64,000 nucleotides of DNA from Lentilitoribacter sp039986595 (GTDB lineage Bacteria > Pseudomonadota > Alphaproteobacteria > Rhizobiales > Rhizobiaceae): positions 117,499 to 181,498 of the forward strand of contig JBDWQJ010000003.1 in assembly GCA_039986595.1 (NCBI GenBank), read 5' to 3'. A program made the translations under genes and the position numbers. The notes beneath the pieces were generated by a model. It saw nothing but the letters and a program-made list of their open reading frames with translations, was not told where the DNA came from and ran no database searches. Positions within the stretch are counted from its first letter, which is position 1. Each line of letters starts with the position of its first letter. Of this stretch, positions 36,528 to 46,178 are shown in pieces.

Positions 36528-37216
36528 CTAAAACCTTGTTACTAAGCAATGTAAAAGGATCTAAGCAAGGAAATTCTACAAATTCTGGTAAATCATTGAT
36601 ACCTGCGTGGGTATTTCCAGCAGGCGCTGGTCTGGTTTTTGTTATGGCAGTTTCATGGATTACGCCAATTGCCTGGGCTTATCTCAATGGTGATCCGATA
36701 CCTTCCAAAGTACGCAACAACTCCGATGTTGCCGGCTGGTTTGTAGTTCATGTTTTCACTGGCACCTATGCTCTGCTTTTTGGCGCGTTTCAGATGCACG
36801 AACCTCTCCGCAATTCTCGCCGTGATCTGCATCGCCGAATGGGAAGAGTTTACGTCGTCCTCGTTTTCATTTCAGCGCTCACCTCGCTTGCTCAAGACCC
36901 TAGACTGTCTATTTATGGCACTGATGTTTTACGTCCACTGGCTGCCGCGCTCTGGATAGGGTTTACGGTTCTAGGTGTGCTCGCGATCCGTAAGCGTAAC
37001 ATCGATAGTCATCGAAGATGGATGACGCGCAGCTATGCGATGGCATATATGGGGCTGACATTTTTGCTTTTAAACGCAATTTTTAAGAATATCGGCATGA
37101 CACTTGAAATTAGATACCCCTTGGTTATTTGGTTAAGCTTACTAGTCAATGTTTCAGTTGCTGAACTTATACTTTGGCGATCAAACACCCCTTCAACAGA
37201 AGCGCAGGCTCTCTAA
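36515..37216 (+). CDS. DUF2306 membrane protein with a poly-G tract at its 5' end
   Basis: A membrane protein of up to 233 residues matching DUF2306: ITPIAWAYLNGDPIPSKV near the start, GWFVVHVFTGTYALLFGAFQM, then a conserved basic motif DLHRRMGRVYVV and SHRRWMTRSYAMAY. Five or six hydrophobic segments are visible; function is unknown. The start is unusual. A run of eight T then eleven G (36517-36527) begins the frame: a TTG at 36515 would put the tract inside the coding region, while a TTG at 36536 would use the G run as ribosome site. Length changes in this tract could alter expression; see findings. Confidence 0.7.
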   Translation: MGGGAKTLLLSNVKGSKQGNSTNSGKSLIPAWVFPAGAGLVFVMAVSWITPIAWAYLNGDPIPSKVRNNSDVAGWFVVHVFTGTYALLFGAFQMHEPLRNSRRDLHRRMGRVYVVLVFISALTSLAQDPRLSIYGTDVLRPLAAALWIGFTVLGVLAIRKRNIDSHRRWMTRSYAMAYMGLTFLLLNAIFKNIGMTLEIRYPLVIWLSLLVNVSVAELILWRSNTPSTEAQAL

Positions 37217-37363
37217 CTGATTTCAAATTCACTCCCTGCTATTTGCGTGCATACAAACATATAGCTATCAAAGAATTCAATCCAAGTATCTCCATTCATT
37301 TGGTTGGCTGTAGTTGGTTGTTTTAAATGAACGATAGTTTGTTTGTTAAAATGCCGCTGTCAG

Positions 37364-38492
37364 TTAGTCGATATCCTGAACATCAACATTACCGCCAAAT
37401 GCTCTATGCGCCAATGTTGCTTCCATAAAGCTATCTAACTTGCCATCAAGCACATCTTGCGGTGCTGTGCTCTCATGGCCTGTCCGTAGATCTTTGACGA
37501 GTTGATAGGGCTGTAAAACATAAGATCTAATCTGGTGTCCCCAACCAATATCTGACTTGCTGGCAGCTTCTGCATTTGCTGCAGCTTCACGTTTTTCCAA
37601 TTCAAGCTCATATAAACGCGCGCGCAACATATCCCAAGCTTTGGCTTTGTTTTTGTGCTGTGAACGTTCTTGCTGACATTGAACAACAATTCCGGTCGGC
37701 TCGTGCGTAATACGAACGGCTGAGTCTGTCGTATTAACGTGCTGACCGCCTGCGCCTGAGGCGCGATATGTATCAATGCGGCAATCACTTTCAGCTACTT
37801 CAATATCGATAGAATCATCCACAACAGGGAAAACCCAAATACTTGAAAAAGACGTATGGCGGCGCGCATTGCTGTCAAATGGTGAAATTCGCACAAGGCG
37901 ATGCACACCAGACTCTGTTTTCAGCCAGCCATAAGCGTTGGTGCCTTTGATGAGAAGCGTAGCGGACTTGATGCCCGCTTCCTCACCGTCATGTATTTCT
38001 AACAGTTCAACCTTCATGCCAGAGCGTTCGGCCCAGCGCGTATACATGCGCATGAGCATGTTTGCCCAGTCTTGGCTTTCAGTACCACCAGCGCCTGAAT
38101 GAATTTCTACATAACTGTCATTACTATCGGCTTCACCGGAGAGAAGAGATTCAATTTGTTGACGCGCAGCTTCTTTTTGTAGAGCGCGCAGAGCTTCTTC
38201 AGCTTCTGTAACAATTTCATCGTCGCCCTCTTCTTCACCCATTTCGATAAGTTCTGCATTATCAGAAATTTGGCTTTCCAAGCGCTTCAAACCATTGATA
38301 GAATCTTCTAAAAACTGACGTTCACGCATCAGTTTTTGTGCTTCTGTTGGATCATCCCAAAGTGTTGGATCTTCAGCTTTATTGTTTAAAAAACCAAGAC
38401 GCTTAATCGCTTGATCCCAGTCAAAGATGCCTCCTTAGCAAACCAATAGTTTGCTCTATGTCTTCAACGAGTGACTGGATTTCTGCGCGCAT
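37364..38492 (-). CDS. prfB: Peptide chain release factor 2 with programmed +1 frameshift
   Basis: Reading from the ATG at 38492 gives 23 codons ending CTA-AGG-AGG-CAT-CTT followed by an in-frame TGA (38421-38423). A +1 slip on CTT then reads GAC-TGG-GAT and continues to 37364, for a 375-residue RF2. The stimulating Shine-Dalgarno-like AGGAGG (38430-38435) sits three bases before CTT, exactly as in E. coli prfB. The RF2 body has SGAGGTESQDWANML, the stop-codon reading loop in the domain around NAYGWLKTESGVHRLVRISPFD, and GGQHVNTTDSAVRITH with the catalytic GGQ. It terminates translation at UGA and UAA. It lies downstream of mrcA. Confidence 0.95.
38420..38438 (-). promoter_or_regulatory. prfB programmed frameshift site
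   Basis: On the minus strand CTAAGGAGGCATCTTTGAC: internal AGGAGG, slippery CTT, and UGA stop with following C. It autoregulates RF2 by frameshifting when RF2 is scarce. Confidence 0.95.
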
Positions 38493-38625
38493 GATAAATT
38501 TCTTAAAACTGGACTGAATAGTATCTGGACATTTTCGGCGAACTTAATCACCAAACCATGCAAAGTAAAGCACAGCTTGGTGACAATAAACGTCTTTTAA
38601 GAACAATCCGCCAACAACAATCAGG

Positions 38626-41097
38626 CTAGAACAATCCACCAGTGCCAGAACCCACCGCGCGATTAGCTTGAGGTGAAACTTCTAAGATCGCATCACCCGT
38701 GGCAAATTCATCCATGCCAATCACAGAAAAGATATCAGCTGGACCTGTACCGGGTTTAAAGGCTTCTTGGATCACATCACCATCGCCGGCAAATGCTTCC
38801 ATACCGGTTTTGCGGTTGATAGGAATGAACTTCATACCCTGCGGGATACGAAACTCAACCGGGCGCGATTCTTTTAAGGCTGTCGCCATGAAATCATTGA
38901 AAATCGGTGCGGCGATACCGCCACCTGTATTGCCGCGACCCATCGGTCGAGGGGTATCATATCCGATATAAACACCTGCGACCAAATCCGGTGTGTAACC
39001 AACAAACCACGCATCACGCTCATCATTTGTCGTGCCTGTCTTACCAGCTGTAGGTTGGTCAAGTTTGATTTTTCCAGCCGCTGTGCCGCGTCTGACCACA
39101 CCTTCCATCATCGATGTAATCTGATAGGCCGTCATTGGATCAAGCACTTGCTCACGTGTGTCGGTGATCTCAGGTTCTTCTTGAGATAGCCATGCAGAAG
39201 CTGCACATGCATCACAACGACGCTGGCTTTCCTCATGACGGAAAATTGTTTTACCATAGCGATTTTGTATACGGTCAATAAGCGATGGTGTGACTTGTTT
39301 ACCGCCATTTGCAAGCACAGAATATGCCGACACCATGCGCATAACAGTTGTTTCACCTGAACCGAGCGACATTGCCAAAACTGGCAACATGTCATCATAA
39401 ACACCAAAACGTTCTGCATATTCTGCAACAAGGTTCATGCCCATATCTTTGGCAAGGCGCACCGTCATCAAGTTACGTGATTTTTCAATGCCCAAACGAA
39501 GTGTTGAAGGACCTGCGGACCCACCACCATAGTTTTTTGGCTTCCACAATTGCCCGCCAGAAACAAGTTCAATAGGTGCATCGTTGACAACAGATGCTGG
39601 CGTATAGCCATTATCAAGCGCTGCCGCGTAAACGAATGGCTTGAAAGACGACCCTGGTTGACGCTCTGCCTGGGTTGCGCGGTTAAACTGACTTTGCGAA
39701 AATGAAAAACCACCCACCATGGCAAGCACACGACCCGTATGAGGATCCATCGCAACTAAACCGCCTTGGATTTCAGGTAGCTGACGCAATCGCCAATTTT
39801 CTGCACCTTCATCGTTCGTGCGTTGTTCAACATAAACGACATCACCCGGTTTGACGATTTCGGCAACAGATTTAACCTTGCGACGTTTTTCATCTTTCGG
39901 AGCAACCGTATAGGCCCAGCTCATCGTCTCACCAGAAATCGACACCACATCACGTGCTTCGCGCACTTTACCTGCAACATCTTTACCAGGACGGACACCT
40001 AATTCAGCGCCATTATCAGATGCTGATAAAACCACAGCCAACTTCCAACTTGGCATATCATCAAGATCATCAATCTCAGAAAGTGTTGGTCCCCAATCTT
40101 CATTGATATCAATTGTGGCGACAGGCCCGCGGAAACCCCGTTTTTGATCAAAGGTCAAAAGTCCATTCTGCAAAGCATTTCGTGCTGCAATTTGGGTTTT
40201 CGGATCAAGCGTTGTGCGCACGGACAAACCACTTTCGTAAAGTGCATCATCACCATAACGGGAAATCAATCGGCGACGAACTTCTTCAGCAAAATATTCA
40301 GATGCAAATAGATAGTTGCCACGCTGGCGAGGATTTACATCAAGTGGACGCTCTTTAGCTTTTGAAGCTTCCTCGTATGACACATATCCATTATCAACCA
40401 TGCGATCGATAACCCAGTTGCGGCGCTCAATCGCAGCTTCTGTGTTCCGGAAAGGATGATAATTTGATGGCCCCTTCGGAAGCGCCGCCATATACGCGAT
40501 CTCATGAAGATCAAGCTCATTTACGGACTTATCAAAATATGTCAGCGCAGCACCGGCGATGCCGTAAGATCCTAAACCAAAGAAGATTTCGTTTAGATAA
40601 AGCTCTAAAATGCGATCTTTACTATACGCCTGCTCAATACGGAATGAGAGGATCGCCTCTTTAATTTTCCGTTCAATGCGTTGTTCGGAGGTCAAAAGAA
40701 AGTTTTTCGCAACCTGTTGGGTGATGGTGGATGCACCAACTGGACGACGACCCGTTCCGTAATTTTGGATATTAACGACGACCGCACGCGCTAAACCAGT
40801 GAAATCAACACCGGTGTGAGAATAAAAGTTTTTATCTTCTGCGGAAATAAATGCAGCTTTTACACGATCGGGAATGGCTTGGATTGGCAGAAACAATCTA
40901 CGCTGGCGCGCATATTCTGCCATTAACTCACCATCTGATGAGTGCACACGCGTTGTGACCGGCGGTGCATAACTTTCAAGCACCTCATAATCTGGTAGGT
41001 CTTCTGAAATATCAGAAATGTACCAAACAACACCAGCAGCCACGAGCAAGAATAATACCGTGCCAATACCGAAAAAGTATCCAATGAGACGCATCAT
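38626..41097 (-). CDS. mrcA: Penicillin-binding protein 1A (bifunctional class A PBP)
   Basis: An 823-residue class A PBP. An N-terminal transmembrane helix (about 5-28) precedes the glycosyltransferase domain with catalytic ISAEDKNFYSHTGVDFTGL and GASTITQQVAKNFLL, ERKIKEAILSFRIEQ and NEIFFGLGSYGIAGAALTYF. An OB-like insert follows. The transpeptidase domain has the Ser of QPGSSFKPF (SxxK), SRN as SxN, and KTGTTND as KTG. It polymerises and cross-links peptidoglycan. prfB follows on the same strand, a common alphaproteobacterial order. In many relatives an N-acetylmuramoyl-L-alanine amidase gene lies just upstream; here a gap of about 275 bp and an MFS gene are found. Confidence 0.95.
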   Translation of the reverse strand: MMRLIGYFFGIGTVLFLLVAAGVVWYISDISEDLPDYEVLESYAPPVTTRVHSSDGELMAEYARQRRLFLPIQAIPDRVKAAFISAEDKNFYSHTGVDFTGLARAVVVNIQNYGTGRRPVGASTITQQVAKNFLLTSEQRIERKIKEAILSFRIEQAYSKDRILELYLNEIFFGLGSYGIAGAALTYFDKSVNELDLHEIAYMAALPKGPSNYHPFRNTEAAIERRNWVIDRMVDNGYVSYEEASKAKERPLDVNPRQRGNYLFASEYFAEEVRRRLISRYGDDALYESGLSVRTTLDPKTQIAARNALQNGLLTFDQKRGFRGPVATIDINEDWGPTLSEIDDLDDMPSWKLAVVLSASDNGAELGVRPGKDVAGKVREARDVVSISGETMSWAYTVAPKDEKRRKVKSVAEIVKPGDVVYVEQRTNDEGAENWRLRQLPEIQGGLVAMDPHTGRVLAMVGGFSFSQSQFNRATQAERQPGSSFKPFVYAAALDNGYTPASVVNDAPIELVSGGQLWKPKNYGGGSAGPSTLRLGIEKSRNLMTVRLAKDMGMNLVAEYAERFGVYDDMLPVLAMSLGSGETTVMRMVSAYSVLANGGKQVTPSLIDRIQNRYGKTIFRHEESQRRCDACAASAWLSQEEPEITDTREQVLDPMTAYQITSMMEGVVRRGTAAGKIKLDQPTAGKTGTTNDERDAWFVGYTPDLVAGVYIGYDTPRPMGRGNTGGGIAAPIFNDFMATALKESRPVEFRIPQGMKFIPINRKTGMEAFAGDGDVIQEAFKPGTGPADIFSVIGMDEFATGDAILEVSPQANRAVGSGTGGLF

Positions 41098-41373
41098 GTG
41101 ATTAAATTAAACCCTTGTTTAAACTCATATTTCCGGCAAACTGCCTAAATATGCCCCGATATAGTAATCCATTTTGCGAAAATGGAGCGTGGGCGATCAA
41201 CACTCGCCTATTCATAAACATAAAATTACGCGACAATTGTGAGCGAATTTGGGCATATACGCTACAAACAAGCTCTGCCCTCCCATTCGCACAGTTTTTA
41301 TTCCACCACAACTGACAAGTTGTTAAAAATATAGCACGATTCGGCGCTAATTTGTCATCATTCAAGATAACCC

Positions 41374-42627
41374 CTATGAGGCAAACGCATTGGGAGACTT
41401 TGAAAATATGGTTTCAGCACCCTCGCGCGGGTGACGTGGCACCAAAAACGCCAATATAAGAGATATACATGCCATGGCTGCGGCAAGCGAATAAACCGAT
41501 GCAGGATCAACCAACCACAAATAACCAAGCAGTGCAGGCAAGAAAACAGCGGCAATATGGTTGATTGTAAATGCAACCGCCGCCGAAGATGCCTGATCTT
41601 CCGGACTGGCTATTTTTTGAAAATAAGTCTTTTGCGCAAAAGCCATTGCAAACAAGATGTGATCAATCACATAGAGCACTGCTGCCACTTCCCACGGCCA
41701 TTTGAACCAATAAAGCCCGGCATAAAGGACGAATACCAAAATGAGGCCGACATATTCAATTATAAGCGTAAATCGCTCTCCCATATAGGCAATCATACGA
41801 CCAACAAATGGACTGGTGAGCATTGTAGCTAAATGATTGACGAGCATTAGCCCCGCTATGTGATGAAGTTCAAAACCATAAAGCTCAACCATCATAAAGG
41901 CTGCAAAGACAACGAAGATCTGGCGGCGCGCACCGCCCATAAAGACCAACGCATAATAGAGCCAATAACGCTTTTTAAGAATGATTTTTTTCGCTTGAAA
42001 CGTATCTGATCGAAAATTTGGGAACATAAACCAACAATAGAGCGCAACAATCATCGAAACGCTGCCTGAAGCCCAATAAACCACGCGATAATCGAGATCA
42101 AATAATTCCCAAAAACCTATGATGAAACCATAGGCAATCAAGGCACCAAACGCGCCCGCTGATACAATCCACCCCAAGACTTTTGGCGCTTTGTCCTTTG
42201 GCAACCACTGTAGTTGAAGGCTTTGTGCAACGGTTTCATAATAATGATACCCCACAGATGAGATAAAGGTGACGACCAAAACACCTTGCAAGGTTGGAAA
42301 TTCAGCGGTGAGTGCTGACCCCAGTCCTAACAAGAATAGCGAACACAAACCAAAACTCTGTTCACGCACAAGCGCAACAATAAAGATGGCCAAAAATGCC
42401 AGAAAGCCTGGTATTTCGCGCACCGTGTGCATCCAACCATTGTCAGAGCCGTCAAACTTAACAACTTCAATCACAAAATTGGCTGCAACCGCCATCCAAG
42501 TTGAAAAAGTCATAGCTGTTGCAAAGGCAAGCAGCATCAACATAGCTTCAGGTCGTCGCCATTTGGGCAGCGCCCTCGCCTCAGTAAGTGAAATTTCAGC
42601 TTTATTAAAAATCAATTTGATGCCCAA
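41374..42627 (-). CDS. Major facilitator superfamily transporter
   Basis: A 417-residue protein with about twelve hydrophobic helices in two halves separated by a loop of charged residues (FRSDTFQAKKIILKKRY, about 195-215). Early residues FDGSDNGWMHTVREIPGFLAF and the later GARRQIFVVFAAFMMV and VGRMIAYMGERF stretches look like an uncharacterised MFS group, lacking classical sugar-porter motifs. The substrate is unknown. It stands between tRNA-Trp and mrcA on the minus strand without close neighbours. Confidence 0.8.
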   Translation of the reverse strand: MGIKLIFNKAEISLTEARALPKWRRPEAMLMLLAFATAMTFSTWMAVAANFVIEVVKFDGSDNGWMHTVREIPGFLAFLAIFIVALVREQSFGLCSLFLLGLGSALTAEFPTLQGVLVVTFISSVGYHYYETVAQSLQLQWLPKDKAPKVLGWIVSAGAFGALIAYGFIIGFWELFDLDYRVVYWASGSVSMIVALYCWFMFPNFRSDTFQAKKIILKKRYWLYYALVFMGGARRQIFVVFAAFMMVELYGFELHHIAGLMLVNHLATMLTSPFVGRMIAYMGERFTLIIEYVGLILVFVLYAGLYWFKWPWEVAAVLYVIDHILFAMAFAQKTYFQKIASPEDQASSAAVAFTINHIAAVFLPALLGYLWLVDPASVYSLAAAMACISLILAFLVPRHPREGAETIFSKSPNAFAS

Positions 42628-42791
42628 TACTCAATCTTAAAGCTCTGGATTGAACCAATGCGCTTCGATTGTCCAGTGATTAGCTTGTGATTTGCTTGTG
42701 ATTAACGCTAAATAAAATTGAAATGAGGATGTATCGACAAGTTTTGCAAATAAACGCAATTAGCAGCTTGTATCTTGTTTTTTGAAAAAAA

Positions 42792-42867
42792 TGGCAGGGG
42801 CAGCAGGGTTCGAACCCGCGACCTACGGTTTTGGAGACCGTCGCTCTACCAACTGAGCTATACCCCT
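42792..42867 (-). tRNA. tRNA-Trp (anticodon CCA)
   Basis: Minus-strand cloverleaf with acceptor AGGGGTA/TGCCCCT, discriminator G and encoded CCA at 42792-42794. Anticodon stem ACGGT/ACCGT encloses the loop CTCCAAA. In many alphaproteobacteria it precedes secE-nusG; here no secE or nusG is seen nearby. Confidence 0.95.
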
Positions 42868-43538
42868 TCAAACACATATATGGTGTGCGTTGCGTGCTGA
42901 TTACGAAAGCTTGGACAAAAATGCAAGTCTAAAGCGGCATAAGAATCGATAAATATTCTTTCAGATGGTTAAAGTCTGAATATGTCGGGATTTTTCATGA
43001 TCTGTAACGCCAATATAATGTGCTGCCTGAACATGTGTTGCTTGTGTTTTGATATTAAGATCTAATTCTTCTGCTTACTCAAATAAACTTTAATTTTAGC
43101 TGCACAGATTGGTAATTGCTTAAAGCTTCAGCAATATACCTACTTATAATTGCAATGAAACCAATTAGATAACATTTAGTCTAAAATAACGAATAACCTT
43201 CTTGTATCATCACACCAAGCAACAACCGATTGGTTGCAACACATTCTAATTTTGCTGCAACCCAAACACAAGAACTCAGCCTCATTGTCTAATTTTATTA
43301 TTTAAAATCAATAATTTATTTGATTATACCCGACTTAATCCACTAACATTATAGACACGCAATACTAGTTTAAACTAACAACTTCTCGCCATAACGCATA
43401 AGATCCTGTTTACCATTTCTACGTATTTTCACTAGTGTCTTATATTTTATCTTAGGTTGAAATCGCTTAAATTTGTAATGACCTGGTCCGTCATATTTCT
43501 TCCAAAGTTAGAATATTTTAAAGTTAGCGGGTGTAAAA
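42868..43538. other. Long AT-rich intergenic region, no gene seen
   Basis: 671 bp between divergent tRNA-Trp and the chemoreceptor gene. No open frame with recognisable content. A dyad CAACCGATTGGTTG lies near 43226-43240. The chemoreceptor promoter must lie here. Nothing else could be supported. Confidence 0.4.
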
Positions 43539-45734
43539 ATGAAGAATATTTCTATCTCTAAACGCATTGGTCTTGGCGTTGTCATACCCTTAATGGGCAT
43601 GTTTGCGATTACATGTGTGCATGTTTGGCAAGGTTATCGTGATTACGAAAGCACGAAAGTCATGGATCACATTTCAGTTGCGGTAAACGGGTTAACTGCC
43701 CTTACCCACAACATGCAAGTGGAGCGCGGAACATCCGCAGGCTTTATAGGAAATGCGGAGCTAACTGTCCCCCAAACGATTGTCCAAGCCCGTGCAAACA
43801 CTGACAAGGACATAGATAATCTTAAATCAATTCTTGCAGGCATTGATCATTCAGAAGCACCCGTTTTATTTGGCCATATGGAAGATCTCATAAGCGGGCT
43901 GTCCTCGGTAACAAAGTTTCGTCAAACTGTTGATAGAAAAACGACTAGTGTGGACAACGTGCTTGACTTTTATTCCAAGCATATCAAATCCATGTTCGAT
44001 ATTGGGTTTGAAAGTGCGCAAAAAGCACCAGATACAAGTGTTGCACTTGAACTCACCTCAATGCTTGATTTGGGCTCGACAAAAGAGCTTGCAGGAAAAG
44101 AGCGTGGGTTCACCAACGGGCTTTTAGGTGCCGGCAAGATTACACCTGAACAGTATAACAAACTTCAAGCTCTTATTTCGCCCCAAAGCGGCATGATAAA
44201 CAACTTTATCAATCACGTTCCACCATTGCACAAAGCAGAATACACAAATCTTTTGGATTCAGCTAATCTTGGTGCGGTCAATGCACTTAGAAACTCAATT
44301 GCCTCAAATCTTGATAATCTCGCAGAAAGCGGTGTGACACAAAGTAAATGGTTTAAAACTGCAACTGATCGGATTGTAAAACTTCGTCAACTTGAACAAC
44401 TGGTTGGTACAAATATCTACAAAAGTGTTCACAAGACACAAGCTGAAAAATTTCAATCCCTTATGATGACGATCATCATTGCCTTTGGGATTTGTGTTAT
44501 TGCTTCGCTTGCCGGATTCTTTATTTCTCGTTCAATTACTAAACCTATGGAACGTCTTCAAGATGACATGAACAATCTTGCCGATGGTAATGTGGACTTT
44601 GCGGTGAAAGGCACCAAAGAGAACAATGAACTGGGTATTATGGCATTGGCACTTGAAGGATTTCAAAATGCTGAAATTCAAAAGCGTGAGTTGGAAGCAG
44701 CCGCGGAAGCTGATCACAAAGCACGTATGGAAGAGCGCGCACGCAATGAAGCTGAAAAAGCCAAGCAAGATGAGGCTTATCGAAAAGCTGTAGATACGCT
44801 TGGTGCAGGGCTTGAACGTTTTTCTAACGGCGACTTTGAAGTCAAAATTGAAGATGAATTCCCAACTGTCCTTGCCGATCTTCGAAACTACTACAATGAC
44901 ACGTTAAAAAAACTTGCGAAAACGCTCGCCCATGTTCGCTCCACAGGTGTTGTATTAAATAATGATGCCAACACATTGCGCAGAGCGACAAATGATTTAT
45001 CTCGCCGAACCGAAGCACAAGCTGCATCATTAGAAGAGACTTCGACTGCGCTAAAACAAATTACAACAAACTTGCGTGAATCGGCAACGCGCACAGATGA
45101 TGCAACCAATAAAATTTCTAAAGTGACACAAGAATCTGCAAGCTCGGACGAAGTGGTAACCGATGCAGTGACAGCGATGAAGCGCATTGAAAATACCTCC
45201 GGAGAGATTAGCCAGATTGTTAGCGTTATTGATGAAATTGCATTCCAGACCAATCTTCTTGCACTTAACGCTGGCGTTGAGGCTGCACGGGCCGGTGAAG
45301 CAGGTAAAGGATTTGCCGTTGTAGCACAGGAAGTCCGCGAGCTTGCGCAGCGCTCTGCATCGGCTGCAAAGGAAATTGCCGAACTGATCAACAACTCCAG
45401 CAAAGAGGTTCTTGAGGGTGTGAATTTGGTGACTGAAACCGGTAATATGATGAAAACTATCACGACGGGCATTTCAGAAATTGAACAATATATGCACAGC
45501 ATCTCGGAGGCGACGAGTGAGCAGTCCGCGGGGCTTGATCAAATCAATACTGCAGTGACTGAAATGGATGAAGCTACGCATAAAAATGCTGAAATGGTTG
45601 AACAGGCTAACGATATAACCAATCGTGTTAGCGACGGCAGTGATGCAATCCGCGAATTAATGGCCCAGTTTAAAACGCGGTCATTGGAAGCGAATCTGCG
45701 TAGTCCAAAAAATCGTGGTAAGTTCGCCGCTTGA
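43539..45734 (+). CDS. Methyl-accepting chemotaxis protein with NIT-type sensor domain
   Basis: A 731-residue chemoreceptor. A first transmembrane helix (about 8-30) is followed by a periplasmic helical domain (about 35-305) of the NIT group, recognised by LTALTHNMQVERGTSAGFIGN, the motif of nitrate/nitrite-sensing receptors. A second helix (about 308-330) and a HAMP segment (SITKPMERLQDDMNNLADGN) follow. The signalling domain carries DEIAFQTNLLALNAGVEAAR and FAVVAQEVRELAQRSASAAKEI, sharing the CheA-interacting tip with the receptor at 22583. Ligand could be nitrate, inferred from the domain name only. Strong start ATG and a terminator after the stop. Confidence 0.9.
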   Translation: MKNISISKRIGLGVVIPLMGMFAITCVHVWQGYRDYESTKVMDHISVAVNGLTALTHNMQVERGTSAGFIGNAELTVPQTIVQARANTDKDIDNLKSILAGIDHSEAPVLFGHMEDLISGLSSVTKFRQTVDRKTTSVDNVLDFYSKHIKSMFDIGFESAQKAPDTSVALELTSMLDLGSTKELAGKERGFTNGLLGAGKITPEQYNKLQALISPQSGMINNFINHVPPLHKAEYTNLLDSANLGAVNALRNSIASNLDNLAESGVTQSKWFKTATDRIVKLRQLEQLVGTNIYKSVHKTQAEKFQSLMMTIIIAFGICVIASLAGFFISRSITKPMERLQDDMNNLADGNVDFAVKGTKENNELGIMALALEGFQNAEIQKRELEAAAEADHKARMEERARNEAEKAKQDEAYRKAVDTLGAGLERFSNGDFEVKIEDEFPTVLADLRNYYNDTLKKLAKTLAHVRSTGVVLNNDANTLRRATNDLSRRTEAQAASLEETSTALKQITTNLRESATRTDDATNKISKVTQESASSDEVVTDAVTAMKRIENTSGEISQIVSVIDEIAFQTNLLALNAGVEAARAGEAGKGFAVVAQEVRELAQRSASAAKEIAELINNSSKEVLEGVNLVTETGNMMKTITTGISEIEQYMHSISEATSEQSAGLDQINTAVTEMDEATHKNAEMVEQANDITNRVSDGSDAIRELMAQFKTRSLEANLRSPKNRGKFAA

Positions 45735-45755
45735 TTTTACAGCTATGTTACAGCT

Positions 45756-45789
45756 AAAAAAGCTCTGATTATATATCGGAGCTTTTTTT
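45756..45789 (+). terminator. Terminator of the NIT chemoreceptor gene
   Basis: Stem AGCTCTGAT/ATCGGAGCT (one T-G) with a TATAT loop, flanked by A and T runs, 22 bp after the stop codon. Confidence 0.85.
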
Positions 45790-45934
45790 CATTGATCGAT
45801 TATTTGTTAATAATATCAATGACGTTACTATAAAAAACTATTAGAAACTAGAAGATATATTGTTTTTAAAGTATAGTGATAATATATCATTCACAAGCTG
45901 TTCATAAATCTTTTGTATCCTATGTAACATCGGA

Positions 45935-46009
45935 ATTATTCGGAGTTCCCCCCGAGCTCCGAGTAACAGGGCCCTGATATGCTTTATGTGTATCAGGGCC
46001 GCTTTTATT
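45935..46009 (+). ncRNA. Candidate small RNA or hairpin-rich intergenic element
   Basis: In the gap between the chemoreceptor terminator and yceI, two hairpins occur back to back. The first is CGGAGTTC/GAGCTCCG (45941-45948 with 45954-45961). The second is GGCCCTGATA/TATCAGGGCC (45970-45979 with 45991-46000), ten perfect pairs with an 11-nt loop, followed by GCTTTTATTT. A possible -10-like TATGTAACAT lies at 45921-45930. This looks like a short transcript with a terminator-like 3' end. No known RNA family is recognised. Transcription is unproven. Confidence 0.35.
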
Positions 46010-46178
46010 TGCATTGTTGCAAATTACGCAACACTAAGTCTTACCTTCCCCGACTTATCATTTTTTTTCTTTCAATTACTTTGAATAATTACCCGTTGCC
46101 ATGCGTAATGGGTATATCAAATGAAATTTTTTGCTTTCTAAAATTTTATAAAGTCACACCAACCACAAGGTTTATATT

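Noticed and set aside
41102..41365. 87-codon minus-strand frame upstream of mrcA, where relatives carry an amidase gene
   Set aside because: No amidase motif or other recognisable content, and no ribosome site; the gap appears non-coding.
42868..43538. Possible hidden gene or mobile element remnant in the long gap before the NIT chemoreceptor
   Set aside because: No frames with recognisable content, no terminal inverted repeats and no direct repeats were found; it looks like AT-rich intergenic DNA.
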